From Ligula intestinalis (lineage: Eukaryota; Platyhelminthes; Cestoda; Diphyllobothriidea; Diphyllobothriidae), in assembly GCA_036362985.1 (NCBI GenBank), contig JAYGXS010000007.1, positions 25,939,881-26,003,880 on the forward strand: DNA of 64,000 bases, given 5' to 3'. The notes below the pieces were generated by a model, which was not told where the DNA came from, did not search any database, and saw only the letters and a program-made list of their open reading frames with translations. Of this stretch, positions 34,500 through 45,517 are shown one piece after another (position 1 is the first letter of the stretch; each line of letters starts with the position of its first letter). The position numbers and the translations under genes were made by a program.

Positions 34500-35275
34500 C
34501 CTTGATTATCAGGGGTTTGGCAGATTTGAATAATTCATTTGACCGAATTGTGCAAATGCGTAGACTCGGTGGGATTTGAACTCACATCAGCAGGGAAAGC
34601 TTTAGTGCAGCCCAGCCTACTACGCGTATGGAGTCCACCAATACGGATGCAGTGAGGTGACTGCCAGGGAGGATTTCCCAAGTACTTATCTAGAAGCTAC
34701 CGGATGAATTACCAGGCCAACCTTAATTAATAGGGGCTTGCAGGGTTTGTAGCTTAGCGGTTAGAGCGTTGGCAGCCAGTAAAGGCCTTCTCTGATACGC
34801 GGGTTCAGATCCCACCGAACGCCTCGAGTTTTTTTCACAATTGGGTCAACTTACATCAGGGGTTTGGCAGATTTGAATAATTCAATTGACCCAATTGTGA
34901 GAAAGTCGGTGGCTTCAGTGCGATTGCACCTTACACCAACAAGAGAAAGGCTTTGGTACAGCCAACGCTCTAGTCACCCGAACTGCCAGGCTCAGTGAGC
35001 TCAATCACACTTGCGTCAATTCACCCGCCCAGCCTACTGCGGAACGTGTATGGAATCCACCAATTCTGATCCAGTGCAAGCTGACTGCCCAAGCGCGATT
35101 TCCTAAGCAATCGCCATCTAGAATCCACCAGATGACTGCAAGGTACACATGAAACTCACGACTCTGAGTAGGGGTCCCGTAGCTCAGTTGGTTAGAGCGT
35201 TGGCCTTCAAACCCCGATGGCGTGGGTTCAAATCCCACCGAGTTTCTTTTTTACAATTGAGTCAAATGAATGATC
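34500..35275. repeat. cluster of tRNA-bearing inverted-repeat elements, both orientations
   Basis: Four partial copies alternate in orientation: minus at about 34505-34720, plus at 34740-34855, minus at 34860-35140, plus at 35167-35270. Each plus copy has an A-box-like TAGCTCAGTTGG, a B-box-like GGTTCAAATCCCACC and a T-run, then CAATTGGGTCAACT. Minus copies show GGTTTGGCAGATTTGAATAA at the tail and TGGAATCCACCA near the head. tRNA folds are poor and the termini vary, so these are repeats rather than working tRNA genes. Confidence 0.65.
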
Positions 35276-35654
35276 AAACATCTGCCCAACCCCCCCTACT
35301 TATAAGCCTTCGTCAGTCAGTCACAACACTCGTCCATGTGAGACGTTTTTTGCCTCGAGACGCCCTATTCAACAAAGGCGATCCCCTGTGGGCTGGGGGG
35401 ATGAGTCATGACTGAATGTCAAAGGATCTTGTAACACGGGAAGGATGGTAACAGAGGTGTCTGAAGGGTGGGGCCACGCCGTGAACAAGCAGCAAACTAT
35501 GTGCCAGAAAACGCTAAAAATACATGCAAATTTTCGTGAACTTTATTCCCCTTGTCTGATATATATAGCGACGGAATTGAGCGGTATAATATGAAAGTAA
35601 AGGAACAGCAACTCGCAGTGATTAAAAGGTATGTGGATAGAAGTAGGAGATGCG

Positions 35655-35855
35655 ATCGCTGGAATAAGAAGTTTACTTGCCTGACGTTTCAGGTTCTGTC
35701 GAGAACCTTTCACCAGAGGTAACCGTAGAATAGGGTGAAACATGCACAGATTACACAGCATATCAACCTATTCTACGATTCGCTCTCATTAAGGGTCCTT
35801 GACAGAACCAAAAAAGTCAGGCAAATAAAATCCTTCCAGCGATCGCATCCCCTAC
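35655..35855. repeat. inverted pair of hammerhead-like repeats
   Basis: On the minus strand (35716-35655), CTGGTGA, a perfect 7-bp stem II (AGGTTCT, loop, AGAACCT) and GAAACGTCAGGC. On the plus strand (35785-35850), a degenerate partner: CATTAAGGGTCC, TTGACAGAACC, GTCAGGCAAATAAAAT, CCAGCGATCGC. The arms are about 55 bp and about 75% alike by eye, and an inner palindrome GTAGAATAGG/CCTATTCTAC lies between them. Both cores carry substitutions. Confidence 0.5.
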
Positions 35856-36239
35856 TTCAGAACTGCTTCGTGGAACTCGCCTATTTGCTTCTAACGGTAT
35901 GTGAATAACAAAAAAAAACAAGGTTTGACACGAAATGATATAATTGCAGCAGTTAAGACAGAGAGGGTTAATTTCCCCAGCTATGCAATAGTAAAACGAG
36001 CAAGACCTTTTAAACCGCACCCGACGAGACCCGGCCACACACTCAAATTTGATGAGGTCAAAACCCCCACGATAGAGGTGGGAATCGTGTGAGAAGCGAG
36101 TTGCTTGAATCACGATTTGTGGGCTTCCTGTCTGTAGACAAGTGCAGCGAACTGCATAACCCAGTACGGTTTTGAGGTTTAGTTTGATCAGAGCAATTAG
36201 CGGAGTGCGCAGGTGAACGCGTCTTCTAACGCTAGCGTC

Positions 36240-36560
36240 AGAAGGCCGGATGGCCGAGCAATCATCACACCAGAAAGTTCAGCAGGTCACGACCCGCACG
36301 CTAACCATCAAGCAATTAGCGTACCCGCGGACAACTTTTCTCGATAGAAAAGGGAGCCGTTAATTGTCATCGGTATACAGTAATATAGCGACTGTATCCC
36401 ATAAACACTGTAACTCCCTGCGTAAGAATCGCCCGCTTCTGCTATTGTGTCTGATGATGGCTACGCGACGGAATCCGAAACACCAACTTCAAATCAAATT
36501 TTTCAGCGATCACATTCTGTCTAGCACCCAGCCTGTTCTGGATGCCGGACGAAAAAGGCG
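36240..36560 (+). repeat. Penelope-type terminal region with hammerhead-like core, no ORF left
   Basis: GGCCGGATGGCCGAGCA, GTTCAGCAGGTCA, CAATTAG, TTAATTGTC and ATAAACACTG follow the order seen after the Penelope C-terminus at 10747. CTGATGA (36451-36457) and GAAA (36477-36480) then occur with ACAC/GTGT pairing around the core. This is the same family as 10940-11085 with the coding end lost. Confidence 0.55.
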
Positions 36561-37090
36561 TCCTACCTCACTGCAGATCGGCTGGGCATAGACGGAATAT
36601 TATCAAAATAAACCTGGATAAAAAGATGTGTGTTCGACCATCGATCGCGATGAAGACCACCAAGTGCACCAACAGGTTGGTACAGACGGTGCCAGTCTCA
36701 AGGGTTAGGTTTAAACTGACAAAAGGACGTAGTTAGCGGCTCCGTATTCTTCACCTTCTACCGGAGTCTTGAAGACTAAACGGGGTTCAGCGTAGGCTGC
36801 TTTATCAAATGCAAGCCAAAACACCGCCTAACTTGGTCTTAAGTGACATAAAACTTTGCGCGGGTACTACTGTACTATCTACCCTCACTCACCCCTAGTG
36901 GGTGGGAAAACAGGCCCAAGGAGGCCGAGACTGATACGGTTACTATACGGCGATACCACTACTGACTATCAATGTAATCGAGTCTTAGTAGTATCAGTAC
37001 GATCTCTTACGCTAAAATTTGTCAGAAGTGACGCTGATAAAGCCAACACTGAGATACAATGTCTACCTATAAAAAACAAATATCGGAGGT
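36561..37090. other. no gene recognised
   Basis: Short frames only; no shared repeats were noticed. Confidence 0.3.
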
Positions 37091-37894
37091 AGACATCCCA
37101 GTATTTTATAGTTTAACGTCCAGTTGATGATCATGCTTCCTTCACCCGACTTTAAAGACAGAAGCCAAAAAAATGCGGCACATGACAGCAAAGAATGGCG
37201 TACGACTGCAGATAACCAGAGGAGATGCCCTAACAGGGGTGTAGTGGTTTAAACCTTATCTTCTCCTAACACGAGACGCCACAGACGGGGTCACCTAATG
37301 ACAACCTTGGTCGCCCAGTCAGCGCAGTGGCACCTGTCCGCATGCGACGCGCAACCTTTGCCCTCGGGCGACTGGAGCGCTCACACGCACCCCAGACAGG
37401 TCGTGCCAATCATCGCCCTGACGCTGACTCACACACAAAGCCCGCTCTGGGCTCTTGTAACAATTCCCGCGCTGAAGGATACACCAGAGCAGTGGGCGGA
37501 CGCAGGCACCACGTAATAGACGGCTCTCTCTTTACCTCACCTTCGAGAATCAGCATTTAAGTAAACACCCCCGTATCACAATCGGAAAGCAAGTGCGCGC
37601 AAAAAAGACAGAGAGGAAACATGTAACTGAATATCGTTCAGTTCAGCGCGCGCATGTGTAGGTAGCGGCGGGGGCGAAGCTGACGATGGAAAAGGAACTA
37701 AAAGTACAATCGCCTGGGAAAAGTACACAGCAGGGAAAAGCTGATGTAGCTGAGAATTAAAAGTTAAGTTGCTCGCCAGCCCTATATACACTTAGGCCCA
37801 GGGTGCTGCCTTACTGAACCGATAGAAACAATAGTATTTAACCGACAAACAGAGAACACACTCACGAAGCTTTTCCGCCTTATTGGGCGTCATC

Positions 37895-38005
37895 ACGTGG
37901 TGGTAGCTCAACTCCAGTGTAGCAGCGGAAATCGCCACTACACCCAAGTTTCGAACTCGCGTCTTTCCGGCCAAGGGCGAACGCTCTAACCCTTGAGCCA
38001 CGGGT
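37895..38005 (-). repeat. tRNA-like sequence, minus strand
   Basis: On the minus strand: GACCCGTGGCTCAAGGGTTAGAGCG (A-box-like) and GAGTTCGAAACTTGG (B-box-like). No clean cloverleaf could be drawn. It is probably another tRNA-derived repeat rather than a gene. Confidence 0.45.
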
Positions 38006-39216
38006 CCGCCGTGTTAAGTTTATTATTTAATTTATTAGTTTGATTTTGGTTTAAGTTAATTTTGCTTACTTTAACTTAGTTTACTATCTGACGGTTATTT
38101 AAGCATATTTATGTAGCTTTGGTGGTCTCTGACTAAAATAAAACTAATGTACTAAATAAATAACTAAACTAAACTAAGAGTAAAAGACACTACAGGACTA
38201 GGGGACTATGAGTATCTGAGTTGGGTAACCGAATTACATGACTTCAATAATTTTTGCTGATCTCGTGAGCTTCGCCTTGTTCGACTTTCTTCTGGGACAA
38301 TGCTGTTTTAACTTAACCTTTACCGAAAAATGAGTAGAAAACAAGGCGGAAAGGAGAAGACGCTACCAGAGTTCAACTCTTCTGACACCAAACGAAGACA
38401 GATGAAATAAGCTGTCGAATAAAATGCCCTTGATGGGCAAGACTCTATGCTGTCTTAAAAATTTTCTAAATCAACTCAGATTTAGTTGAATAACACTGCG
38501 AAGAATATTCTCATGTTTAAAAACGCCATTAACAGGGGTAAACTAGGGATGGTTTGGACGAAGAAGCATAATCGTATGGTAAAACAATGGGAATGGGAAA
38601 CCGGTAGTAAAACACTCAACGCTTTTGAAGACGGAATCGGAAAACATTAAGACATCCGACAACTAAGAAAAGCGTAGGACTGCAGGTAAGCAGAGGAGAT
38701 ATTTTATTGGCAAATGCCTTAACAACTGTGCCTTTCTCCAAAACCGAAAGCAAGTGGGCGCAAAGGGGGCCATGGAGGAAACATGTGACTGAACACCGTC
38801 CAATTCAGCGAAGACAACAGCAAAAGGAACGTTAAGTACGATTGCCCAGGAAAAGTACACAGAAGAGGAAAAGCCGAGGTAGCTGAGACGGAAAAGGGGA
38901 TAAAGGTTAATTGAGAGAAAGGAGAAGATACCATCGCTGGGACAAGACGTTCATTCGCCTGACAATCGCAGGTTCTTCTTCTACTCAATTATTTCCTGGG
39001 TCTTGCATGTTCGCTTGCATTGGTAAAAGGTAAGTGGATCGCCAGCTTCAGATACACCCAGCCCCAGAATCCTGCCTTGTAGCGCCGATATTATTAGTTT
39101 GGTTTTAGTTTAATATTTAGCTTGTTAGTTTACTTTTGGTATTAGTTTAGTTTAGTTCGTTTTGCTTAGGTTAGTTAAGCTTAGTTTAGCTTCGTGTATA
39201 ATAGTTATTTAATATC

Positions 39217-39501
39217 AGTTGACCCAACTGTGAAAAACTCGCGGCCTCGGTGGCAGTCGAACTCACATAACAGGGAAGGCTTTTGTGCGGCCAACGCTCT
39301 ACAATTTGAGCTACGAGGCTCACCATGGGCCGCGAATTTAAACACACTTGGGTAGATCTGCTTGCTCAACCGTATGGAATCCACCAGTAGGGATACAGCA
39401 AGCTGACTGTCAGACAGGACTTCCCTAGTAATAACCGAGACCGAGGCCGCGAGTTTTTTACAAGAAGGTCAACTAAACTTATTGGAATCTGCCAAACACC
39501 C
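39217..39501 (-). mobile_element. tRNA-bearing element with terminal inverted repeats
   Basis: The left end (AGTTGACCCAACTGTG, CTCGCGGCCTCGGT) is the inverted complement of the right end (ACCGAGGCCGCGAG, AAGGTCAACT, ATCTGCCAAACACC). Between them, on the minus strand, lie GAGCCTCGTAGCTCAAATTG (A-box) and GAGTTCGACTGCCACC (B-box). Here the inverted repeat reaches into the tRNA-like acceptor side. Same family as 62961-63210. Confidence 0.6.
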
Positions 39502-40555
39502 AGTACTTATGGTAAGTCTACAAGACGGCTCCTAAGAAAAGTACACAGAGGAGGAAAAGCCGAGGTAACTGAAACGGAAAAAAAGGGGTAGAAGTCAAAT
39601 TGATCGCTAACTTTAGACGTCCCTTGCTCTCAAATTCTGTCTCACGATGGCATGAGTAAACCTTAGTTTTTAGTTTATTATTTTGGGTTGATTTTAGTTA
39701 AATTAGTTTTGGTTAGCTTACTTAAGTTACTTATACTTATGTAACATTGGCGGTTTCTGACTAAACTAGAACTACTTAAAACTAGAAGTAACCACACACT
39801 AGGGGCTGGGGTTATCTAAGATAGGCCAATAACGAAGCGGAAAGGAAAAGACGCTGATGGTCATCAACCCTGCTTACTATAACCCAAAGCAGGTGAAATT
39901 CGCCGTCGAATAAAATGTCCTCACTCTTGACTGGTACCACTCTATGTCGTCTTGAGCATTTTCGAAATCAACTCGGATTTAACTAAATAACATTGCGGAG
40001 GATTTTCTGATATTTAAACTTTAATTAACAGAGGTAAACTACGGACTTGAACTCACAAGCACAATTGTACAGCAGAAAAAAATAGGGTTTGGGAAAGGAG
40101 CAGTACAGAAAAGCAGGGTTTGTTAAAAAAAACTGCCCCCCACAGCAAACAACACTTTTATCGCGCATGGAAGAGGACGTGCACGGCTCGCTTTACGGGG
40201 TTTACTCGTTGCGTTGTGTCCCAATTGTCTGTTGTTTAGCGACGAATAATATGCGCAGGATGATTTCAACTACAGAGGCTAGGGAGACTAGAAGGCTCAT
40301 TTCTGGTTTATCAGTGGTCATCAGGCAGCCATACTCAGGCTCACGGTCGCAACTGCTCAGACTCGAACTTGCTTTGTGCTGGTTGGAAGCCCAAGGCTTT
40401 AACTGTTGTGCCACGGGCTTTTTACCATGTGGGTCGCGCAACTAATCGCTTATACCACCTAGGTTGCAGGATGCTCCTTAATAGCTTTTCGTCCCCCATT
40501 GGGCCCGTGGACTCGATCTGGAACCTCGTAGGTATCACGGCATTCGGTGAGCATT

Positions 40556-40865
40556 GTCAAAAGACTGAATTTATCGACATAAGCACGCAGGCAGAATTCA
40601 TAATTCACACACCCAAAAACCGAAGGCAAAGCAGCAGTCGATACAAAATTAACTTATTCCCCTGTCACCTGACTTCGGCGTCGCCGTCGCCGTTGTTATC
40701 AATGCAGGAACATCCGTTTCCAGTACTTGTTTGCACCTCTATAGCGTGCAGTCGATGATCACATTTTTATCCGATTTTAAAGAGAGAATCCGAAGAAAAC
40801 AAAAACTGCTGCACCTGACAGCTAAGCACTTCAGCGTAGGACTGCAGACAAGATATTTTATTCGG
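40556..40865. repeat. repeat R2, copy 2
   Basis: Closely matches 27845-28140 and is followed by the same RTE-Y 3' end at the same point (after TTTATTCGGAAA), so the two loci share a duplicated compound block. Confidence 0.75.
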
Positions 40866-40875
40866 AAATGTACTT

Positions 40876-41628
40876 GTTACGGTTGCGATCATGACTGATC
40901 TAGCCAGCCTCAATTATGTCCCGTATGGTGCTCCTCCATGCGCGACGGTCCGTGGCCGCAGACCTGGACAGTTCGAGCCATTCTCTTCGCCAGCGCCGGA
41001 GACCGAATACTCAAGGTCCAAGAACCACTTCCATGTCCTGACGGACTGAGTCGAGCCAGGTTTTGAGCTAGCCCCCTCTTCGACGTTTCAAGTCGAGGGC
41101 AGTAGCATTGAGCTCTTGCGGTTGGCGACGAAGAACGTGTCCAAACCACCTGAATAGCCTGGGATATCCTTGTGATTTTGTCACAGCGAGCGCGGACTGT
41201 CTCATTTGAGACAAAGTCAGTGTACGTCACTCGAAGGAAGTTCCTCAGACAGTAGTGGTCAGAGACTTCCAGGTTCCGTTCATCTTTCACGCGCATAGCC
41301 CAACATTCGCATCCGTATAAGAAAACGGACCGCACAGATGCACGGTACACGCGGATCTTTGTTGAGATAGAAATATCGCGTCGGGTCCATAAGCACTTCC
41401 GAAGGCTGGAGAACATTCGTCGTGTGCGTCAATTCGGAAGACAGTGGCATCCTTACTTTTTCCATTCGGCAGCAACCTCGCTCCCAAGTATTTTAAACTG
41501 TCGACTTCTTCAAGTGGACAGCCATTCATCTTGAGAGGTGCCTTCTCTTCGGCAGGGATGCAAGATGAAAACACTTTGGTCGTCCCAGCCTTTATGGACA
41601 AACCGACCGATTTCACGACTCCTAGGGT
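40876..41628 (-). mobile_element. RTE-type LINE family Y, copy 2, 3' segment
   Basis: The minus strand repeats the segments at 28146-28920 (EEVDSLKYLGARLLPNG, RASVRSVFLYGCECWA, EVSDHYCLRNFLRVTY, LAKRMARTVQVCGHGPSR). It is frameshifted and continues upstream at 41792-42085 after an inserted short 2A element. Confidence 0.75.
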
Positions 41629-41791
41629 GGATCCATCTCTTCTCCTCTCCATCGGTTTTTTTATGACAGATCAGCCCCTCTTGACTATGCTGCTCCGACT
41701 CCTCCTCCTCTTCCTCCTCGCCGCCGGGATTGAGGCCAACCCGGCGGAGTTCCGGATCCACCAAGGGCTACTTGCCTGCCTGCTTGCCTGC
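41629..41791 (+). mobile_element. short 2A-LINE derivative inserted in RTE-Y
   Basis: 5'-truncated copy starting at GGTGGATCCATC, with the 2A-like stretch (AAGIEANPAEF), the CGGATCCACCAAGGGCTAC 3' block and a CTTGCCTGCCTGC tail. It separates the RT catalytic part from the C-terminal part of the host element. Confidence 0.8.
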
Positions 41792-42085
41792 TAGTAAAGC
41801 GATATCATCGGCGTAGTCGAGGTCAGTCAATCGGCGTCGGGGTGCAAGCTCAATACCGCCGCTTTCTTGAAGGGCCTTCCCGAGAACCCAGCCAATGGCG
41901 TACTTAAAGAGGATGAGCGACAGGACACAGCCTTGCTGAACGCCTGACCGAATAGCGAGGGGTTCTGAGAGGTTGTTGTGGACTAAAACCCGCGCAGTGG
42001 TGGAGCGGTAGTATGTCTTGATCATGACAATTAGTTTTGGTGGTAAACCATCAAAAGCCATTATCCGCCATAGAGTGTCATGATG
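41792..42085 (-). mobile_element. RTE-type LINE family Y, copy 2, RT catalytic segment
   Basis: Minus frame: MAFDGLPPKLIVMIKTYYRS, SGVQQGCVLSLILF and the intact LDYADDIALLA box. It is truncated at its 5' side near 42085. Confidence 0.8.
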
Positions 42086-43137
42086 GATAGATATTCGGAA
42101 ACGGCCTAACCGATGCCTCTCTCTGCCTCCGTCACCTTCAAGAATCAGTATTTAATCAAACACCCCGAATGGGCGCAAAATGGGACAGAGGTTAACCAAG
42201 CGATGCGAATACCGTTCAGTTCAGCGCGCGTTTTTAGGCAACAGCGGCGACGGAAATGATAATGGAAAATAGGATCGCCTAGGAAAAGTACACAGAAGAG
42301 GACAAGCCGAGGTAGCTGAGAGTGAAAAAAGAGAGTAAAAACTAGAGTGATCGCCAAACTTACATACCCCTAGCCCCAGTATGTTGTCTTGAGGGACGGC
42401 TGAGATTAGCTTATTTTAGATTATTATTTAGTTGACTAGTTTGGTTTCAGTTTATTTGAGTAAATTTTGTTTAGGCTAGCATACTGTAGTTGTTGAAATT
42501 TGCGAATCCCGAGTTGTTGGCGAGCATACGTATACTTTCGATGAATTCACATCGGGCCAATACCCAGCAACTGAACTCCTAAGCAAACGCCTTAACCAAG
42601 CCGTGTCACGAACCTTCCCAGCAGCGAAAGCTCGGGTGTTATTCTCAACCGACCCATTTTTTTGCTCTCCCTTCACGTGGGGATTTATTATCCTATACCA
42701 TCCTTTCTAATCGTCTGCTTTGTTTGTCTGCATTTGTGATCATGAGGTTATATCTACAGTACACTGCTACCTTTTTAAATACACGAAAACAAGTTATTCT
42801 ATTTACAACATATCACCATCCCAATATTTGTCAAATGCGGCCAATCTGTCGCATATGCAATTCACCAACAACACCAAGATCGACAATTCTCCGTAGGATG
42901 ACAACACGAAGAAAAAAGCGTGTGAAGAAGCTGAAATGGAGAAGTTGAAAGCCGATCTGTCTCCATAGTTGATGTAAATGTCGTGAAAAACTTGACTTGT
43001 GAGTATTACATGACCTTTTACCTTTGTCCTTTTAGAATGACCCTTTATTTACCTTACCATCTGCTGTCCGTGAATGGAGCCATTTTTGCTGAAAATTCAG
43101 GTTTGTTACATCCGCAATATAGTATTCTTTTTCTTCT

Positions 43138-43522
43138 TCATCTATGTGCATTTACTTGTTCCTGTGGAGCAGGTTATATCGATCGCACGAGCCGGCACTT
43201 ATCCAAAAGAATACGTGAGCAGATCTCAGCATGGCTGAGCAAAGGTGAAGTCAGCAGTATCAACAGTGCCATTCTTGCCCACATGGTTGCCTCCGGACAT
43301 CGTGTGGACTCCAACAAAGCCTTCCAGATGATCTACAAGGTCCCACGAAACTGCGCAAAATCCTCGCGTCAGCGGCTGCTAGCAACAGCAGAGGCAACCG
43401 CCATCCGGTTGAGGAAACCAGTTTCGTGCGCGCAGAAGAACACCCTGCAAGCTCCGAGCCTAGCATGGCCAACAGCCACATTACTACCGGCATTTTCCAC
43501 GCTCCCCCTCTCCCCCTCTTAT
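43138..43522 (+). pseudogene. Penelope-like GIY-YIG fragment, second copy of subfamily P2
   Basis: Frame with CAFTCSCGAGYIDRTSR, HLSKRIREQISAWLSKG, AILAHMVASGHRVD and QRLLATAEATAIRL, matching 6953-7475 on the other strand. It is 5'-truncated. A hammerhead-like motif follows at 43644, the same order as in the first P2 copy. Confidence 0.78.
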
Positions 43523-43643
43523 TAACACCTATTATGAACTCCCACCTCCTCCTCTATTCCCATGGCTAATTTGCCTGTATCTATGAGCAGAATTACCGGC
43601 AATTTACCATGTACCTTTCTACCCCCTCCCCATATAAATATAT

Positions 43644-43685
43644 TGGCCCGATGAGAATTTATCGAAAGTATACGGATGCTAGCCA
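43644..43685 (+). ncRNA. hammerhead-like motif after the P2 Penelope fragment
   Basis: Stem I TGGC (43644-43647) pairs with GCCA (43682-43685). The core is CCGATGA (43648-43654), then GA...TC stem II, GAAA (43664-43667), a 4-bp stem III (GTAT, loop ACGG, ATGC) and TA before stem I, a legal cleavage dinucleotide. The only core change is U4 to C in CUGAUGA, which should abolish activity. Confidence 0.6.
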
Positions 43686-43984
43686 CCAAATCTTCTGAAT
43701 AGTTGCCTAAGTATATTTATCTAGCGTTGGCGGTTTCTGACTGAACTAAAAGCTGAACTATACTAAAACTGATTAATTAAATAATAAACTGAAAACTGAA
43801 CTAAAACTAAGAGTAACCAAATGACTGGGGGTATCAAAAGTAGACAATCAACTGAAATTTTACCGAAAAAGGAACACAAAATGAGGTGGAAAGGAAGAGA
43901 CGCTGCTAGAGGCAAACCCCCCTTTCAGCAAACCAAGGCATGCGACGTGACTGTTGAATACGTTGTTGGTAGGGGGTATTTCGC

Positions 43985-44345
43985 AGAATTGCTTAATTCA
44001 GTTGACTCAATTGGGATAAATTCCCGGACCACACAACAGGGTAGGCTTTTGTGCAGCCAACGTTCTACCATTGAGCTACGAGGCCCACCGTGCGCCGTCA
44101 ACTTAATCACACTTCTGATGGATTCTAGATGATTGCTTAGGAAATTATGCCTGGGTAGTCAGCTTGGTGTTGCGTAATGGTGGATTCCATACGAGCAGTA
44201 AGTTGGGCGGGTAAAATCGACCCCCCAGTGTGATTTAATTCACGGCCCACGGTGAGCCTCGTAGCTCGAGCGTTGGCTGCACAAAAGCCTTCCCTGCTGT
44301 GTGGGTTTCACTCCCACCGAGGCCGCAAATTTTGCACAACTGAGC
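43985..44345. repeat. head-to-head pair of tRNA-bearing elements
   Basis: A minus copy (43990-44115; GAGCTACGAGGCCCACC) meets a plus copy (44118-44345; GATGGATTCTAGATGATTGC, GCCTCGTAGCTC, GTGGGTTTCACTCCCACC). The arms can pair over the tRNA-like part. Same inverted layout as at 62961-63495. Confidence 0.6.
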
Positions 44346-44875
44346 TCTATCTTGTCTTTAAAATTGGCGAACTCAACGCGGATTTAGCTAATTAATACTG
44401 CGAATGATCTTCTGACGTTGAAACACTAATCGATGGAGGTGCAACTTGGCGTTTGGACTAACAAGCATCATTGTATGGTAGAAAGATAAGAATGGGAAAG
44501 AAGCATTAAAGAAAAGCAGCGTCCTTTTAAAAGACTCTTTCAAAGCAAACAATGCATGATCTATGTTGCACCCGATATACTCGTTGCATCCAGTGCCATA
44601 GGCAGTCGTACGGCGACGAGTAATATAGACAGAATGAGACATAGGCGAGGGAGACTACAAGAGTCATTTCGAAATTATTAGTCGTCATCAGGCAACTAAA
44701 GTCAAGCTCAAGCTCTGAGACTCAGAGCTGCGTTCTGCTGGTTAGAAGTCCAACTTTTTTTCCGTTGAGCCAGGGACTTCTTGTCATGTCGGTTGAAAAA
44801 AAACGATCGCTTACATCACCTATGCTACAGGGTGCTCGATCTTGGTACCACGATGCCACGGCCTTTCGTTAAAAC

Positions 44876-45080
44876 TGTCAAAAAACCGAATTAATCGACA
44901 TAAGAAACAGAGACAGAATTTCTAATTCACATCCAAAAACCCAGGGCAAAACAACAGTCTATAGAAATTAAACTATTCTACTGTCAGTCACCATCACCTG
45001 ACTTCTGCGCCGTCGTTATCAATGCAGGAACATCCATTTCCAATGCGTTTTGCCCCTGTCTAGCCTTTTTTAAGCATCAG
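44876..45080. repeat. repeat R2, copy 3
   Basis: Blocks ATCGACATAAG, CAAAAACCCAGGGCAAAACA and ATCAATGCAGGAACATCC align with the other R2 copies, with more substitutions. Confidence 0.6.
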
Positions 45081-45244
45081 CACGAGGATCAGGCGACGAA
45101 ATGGGACCCAAATAACAAACTAGGCTTGCGCTGCTTTTTTTCCTGCGGCTAAAACGGAGACATGTTAATTAGTCAGGCGAAAAATAAGCACGATCTGCGA
45201 CTGGCAAACCCTGAAGACACATTAGCGGTGATAACTGAGAAGAA

Positions 45245-45325
45245 ACAGATGTGATCGCTGGGATAAGAATGCTATTCGCCTGATGTTTCGAAATCCATCA
45301 CGGATATATCATTAGAGACCGTAGT
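45245..45325 (-). repeat. degenerate hammerhead-like copy
   Basis: On the minus strand: CTAATGA (core changed), ATATCC...GGATTTCGAAAC, ATCAGGCGAATAGC, CCCAGCGATCAC. Same family as 15015-15095. Confidence 0.45.
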
Positions 45326-45485
45326 ACAAACGGGTAATTCATACACAGGGAGTCATTATGTCACTGCATACCTACAATGACTATCCACATCGAGGATAAT
45401 TGCTCACTTATATCACCTATGTTACAGGGTGCTTATCAATAGCTCGATCTTGAGCCTCATAGGTATCAGGGCGTTCGGTTAGCAT

Positions 45486-45517
45486 TGTCAAAAAACCAAT
45501 GTTATCTACATAAGCAC
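45486..45517. repeat. repeat R2, left flank interrupted by a LINE
   Basis: ATTGTCAAAAAACC and CTACATAAGCAC end at the LINE 5' side. The R2 sequence resumes at 48787 (GAAGGCAAAACAACAG), with about 35 bp of R2 missing between. Confidence 0.6.

Larger units (their letters stand above)
37091..45080. repeat. degenerate array of long non-coding repeat units with insertions
   Basis: A series of marker blocks recurs in the same order: GACTGCAG(A/G)(T)A (37205, 38672, 40850); AAAAGTACACAG...GAAAAGC (37718, 38851, 39537, 42283); a TTAGTTT-rich stretch (38010, 39085, 39660, 42405); AAATCAACTC(A/G)GATTTA-like (38465, 39960, 44370); then R2 (40577, 44898). Unit length without insertions is about 2 kb. 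Insertions break the units: tRNA elements (37895, 39217, 43985), RTE-Y (40876), a short 2A element (41629) and a Penelope end (43138). No protein family is coded by the units themselves. Confidence 0.5.

Noticed and set aside
34740..35270. Functional tRNA genes
   Set aside because: A- and B-boxes are present, but acceptor and anticodon stems do not pair well and the units are repeated inside mobile elements.
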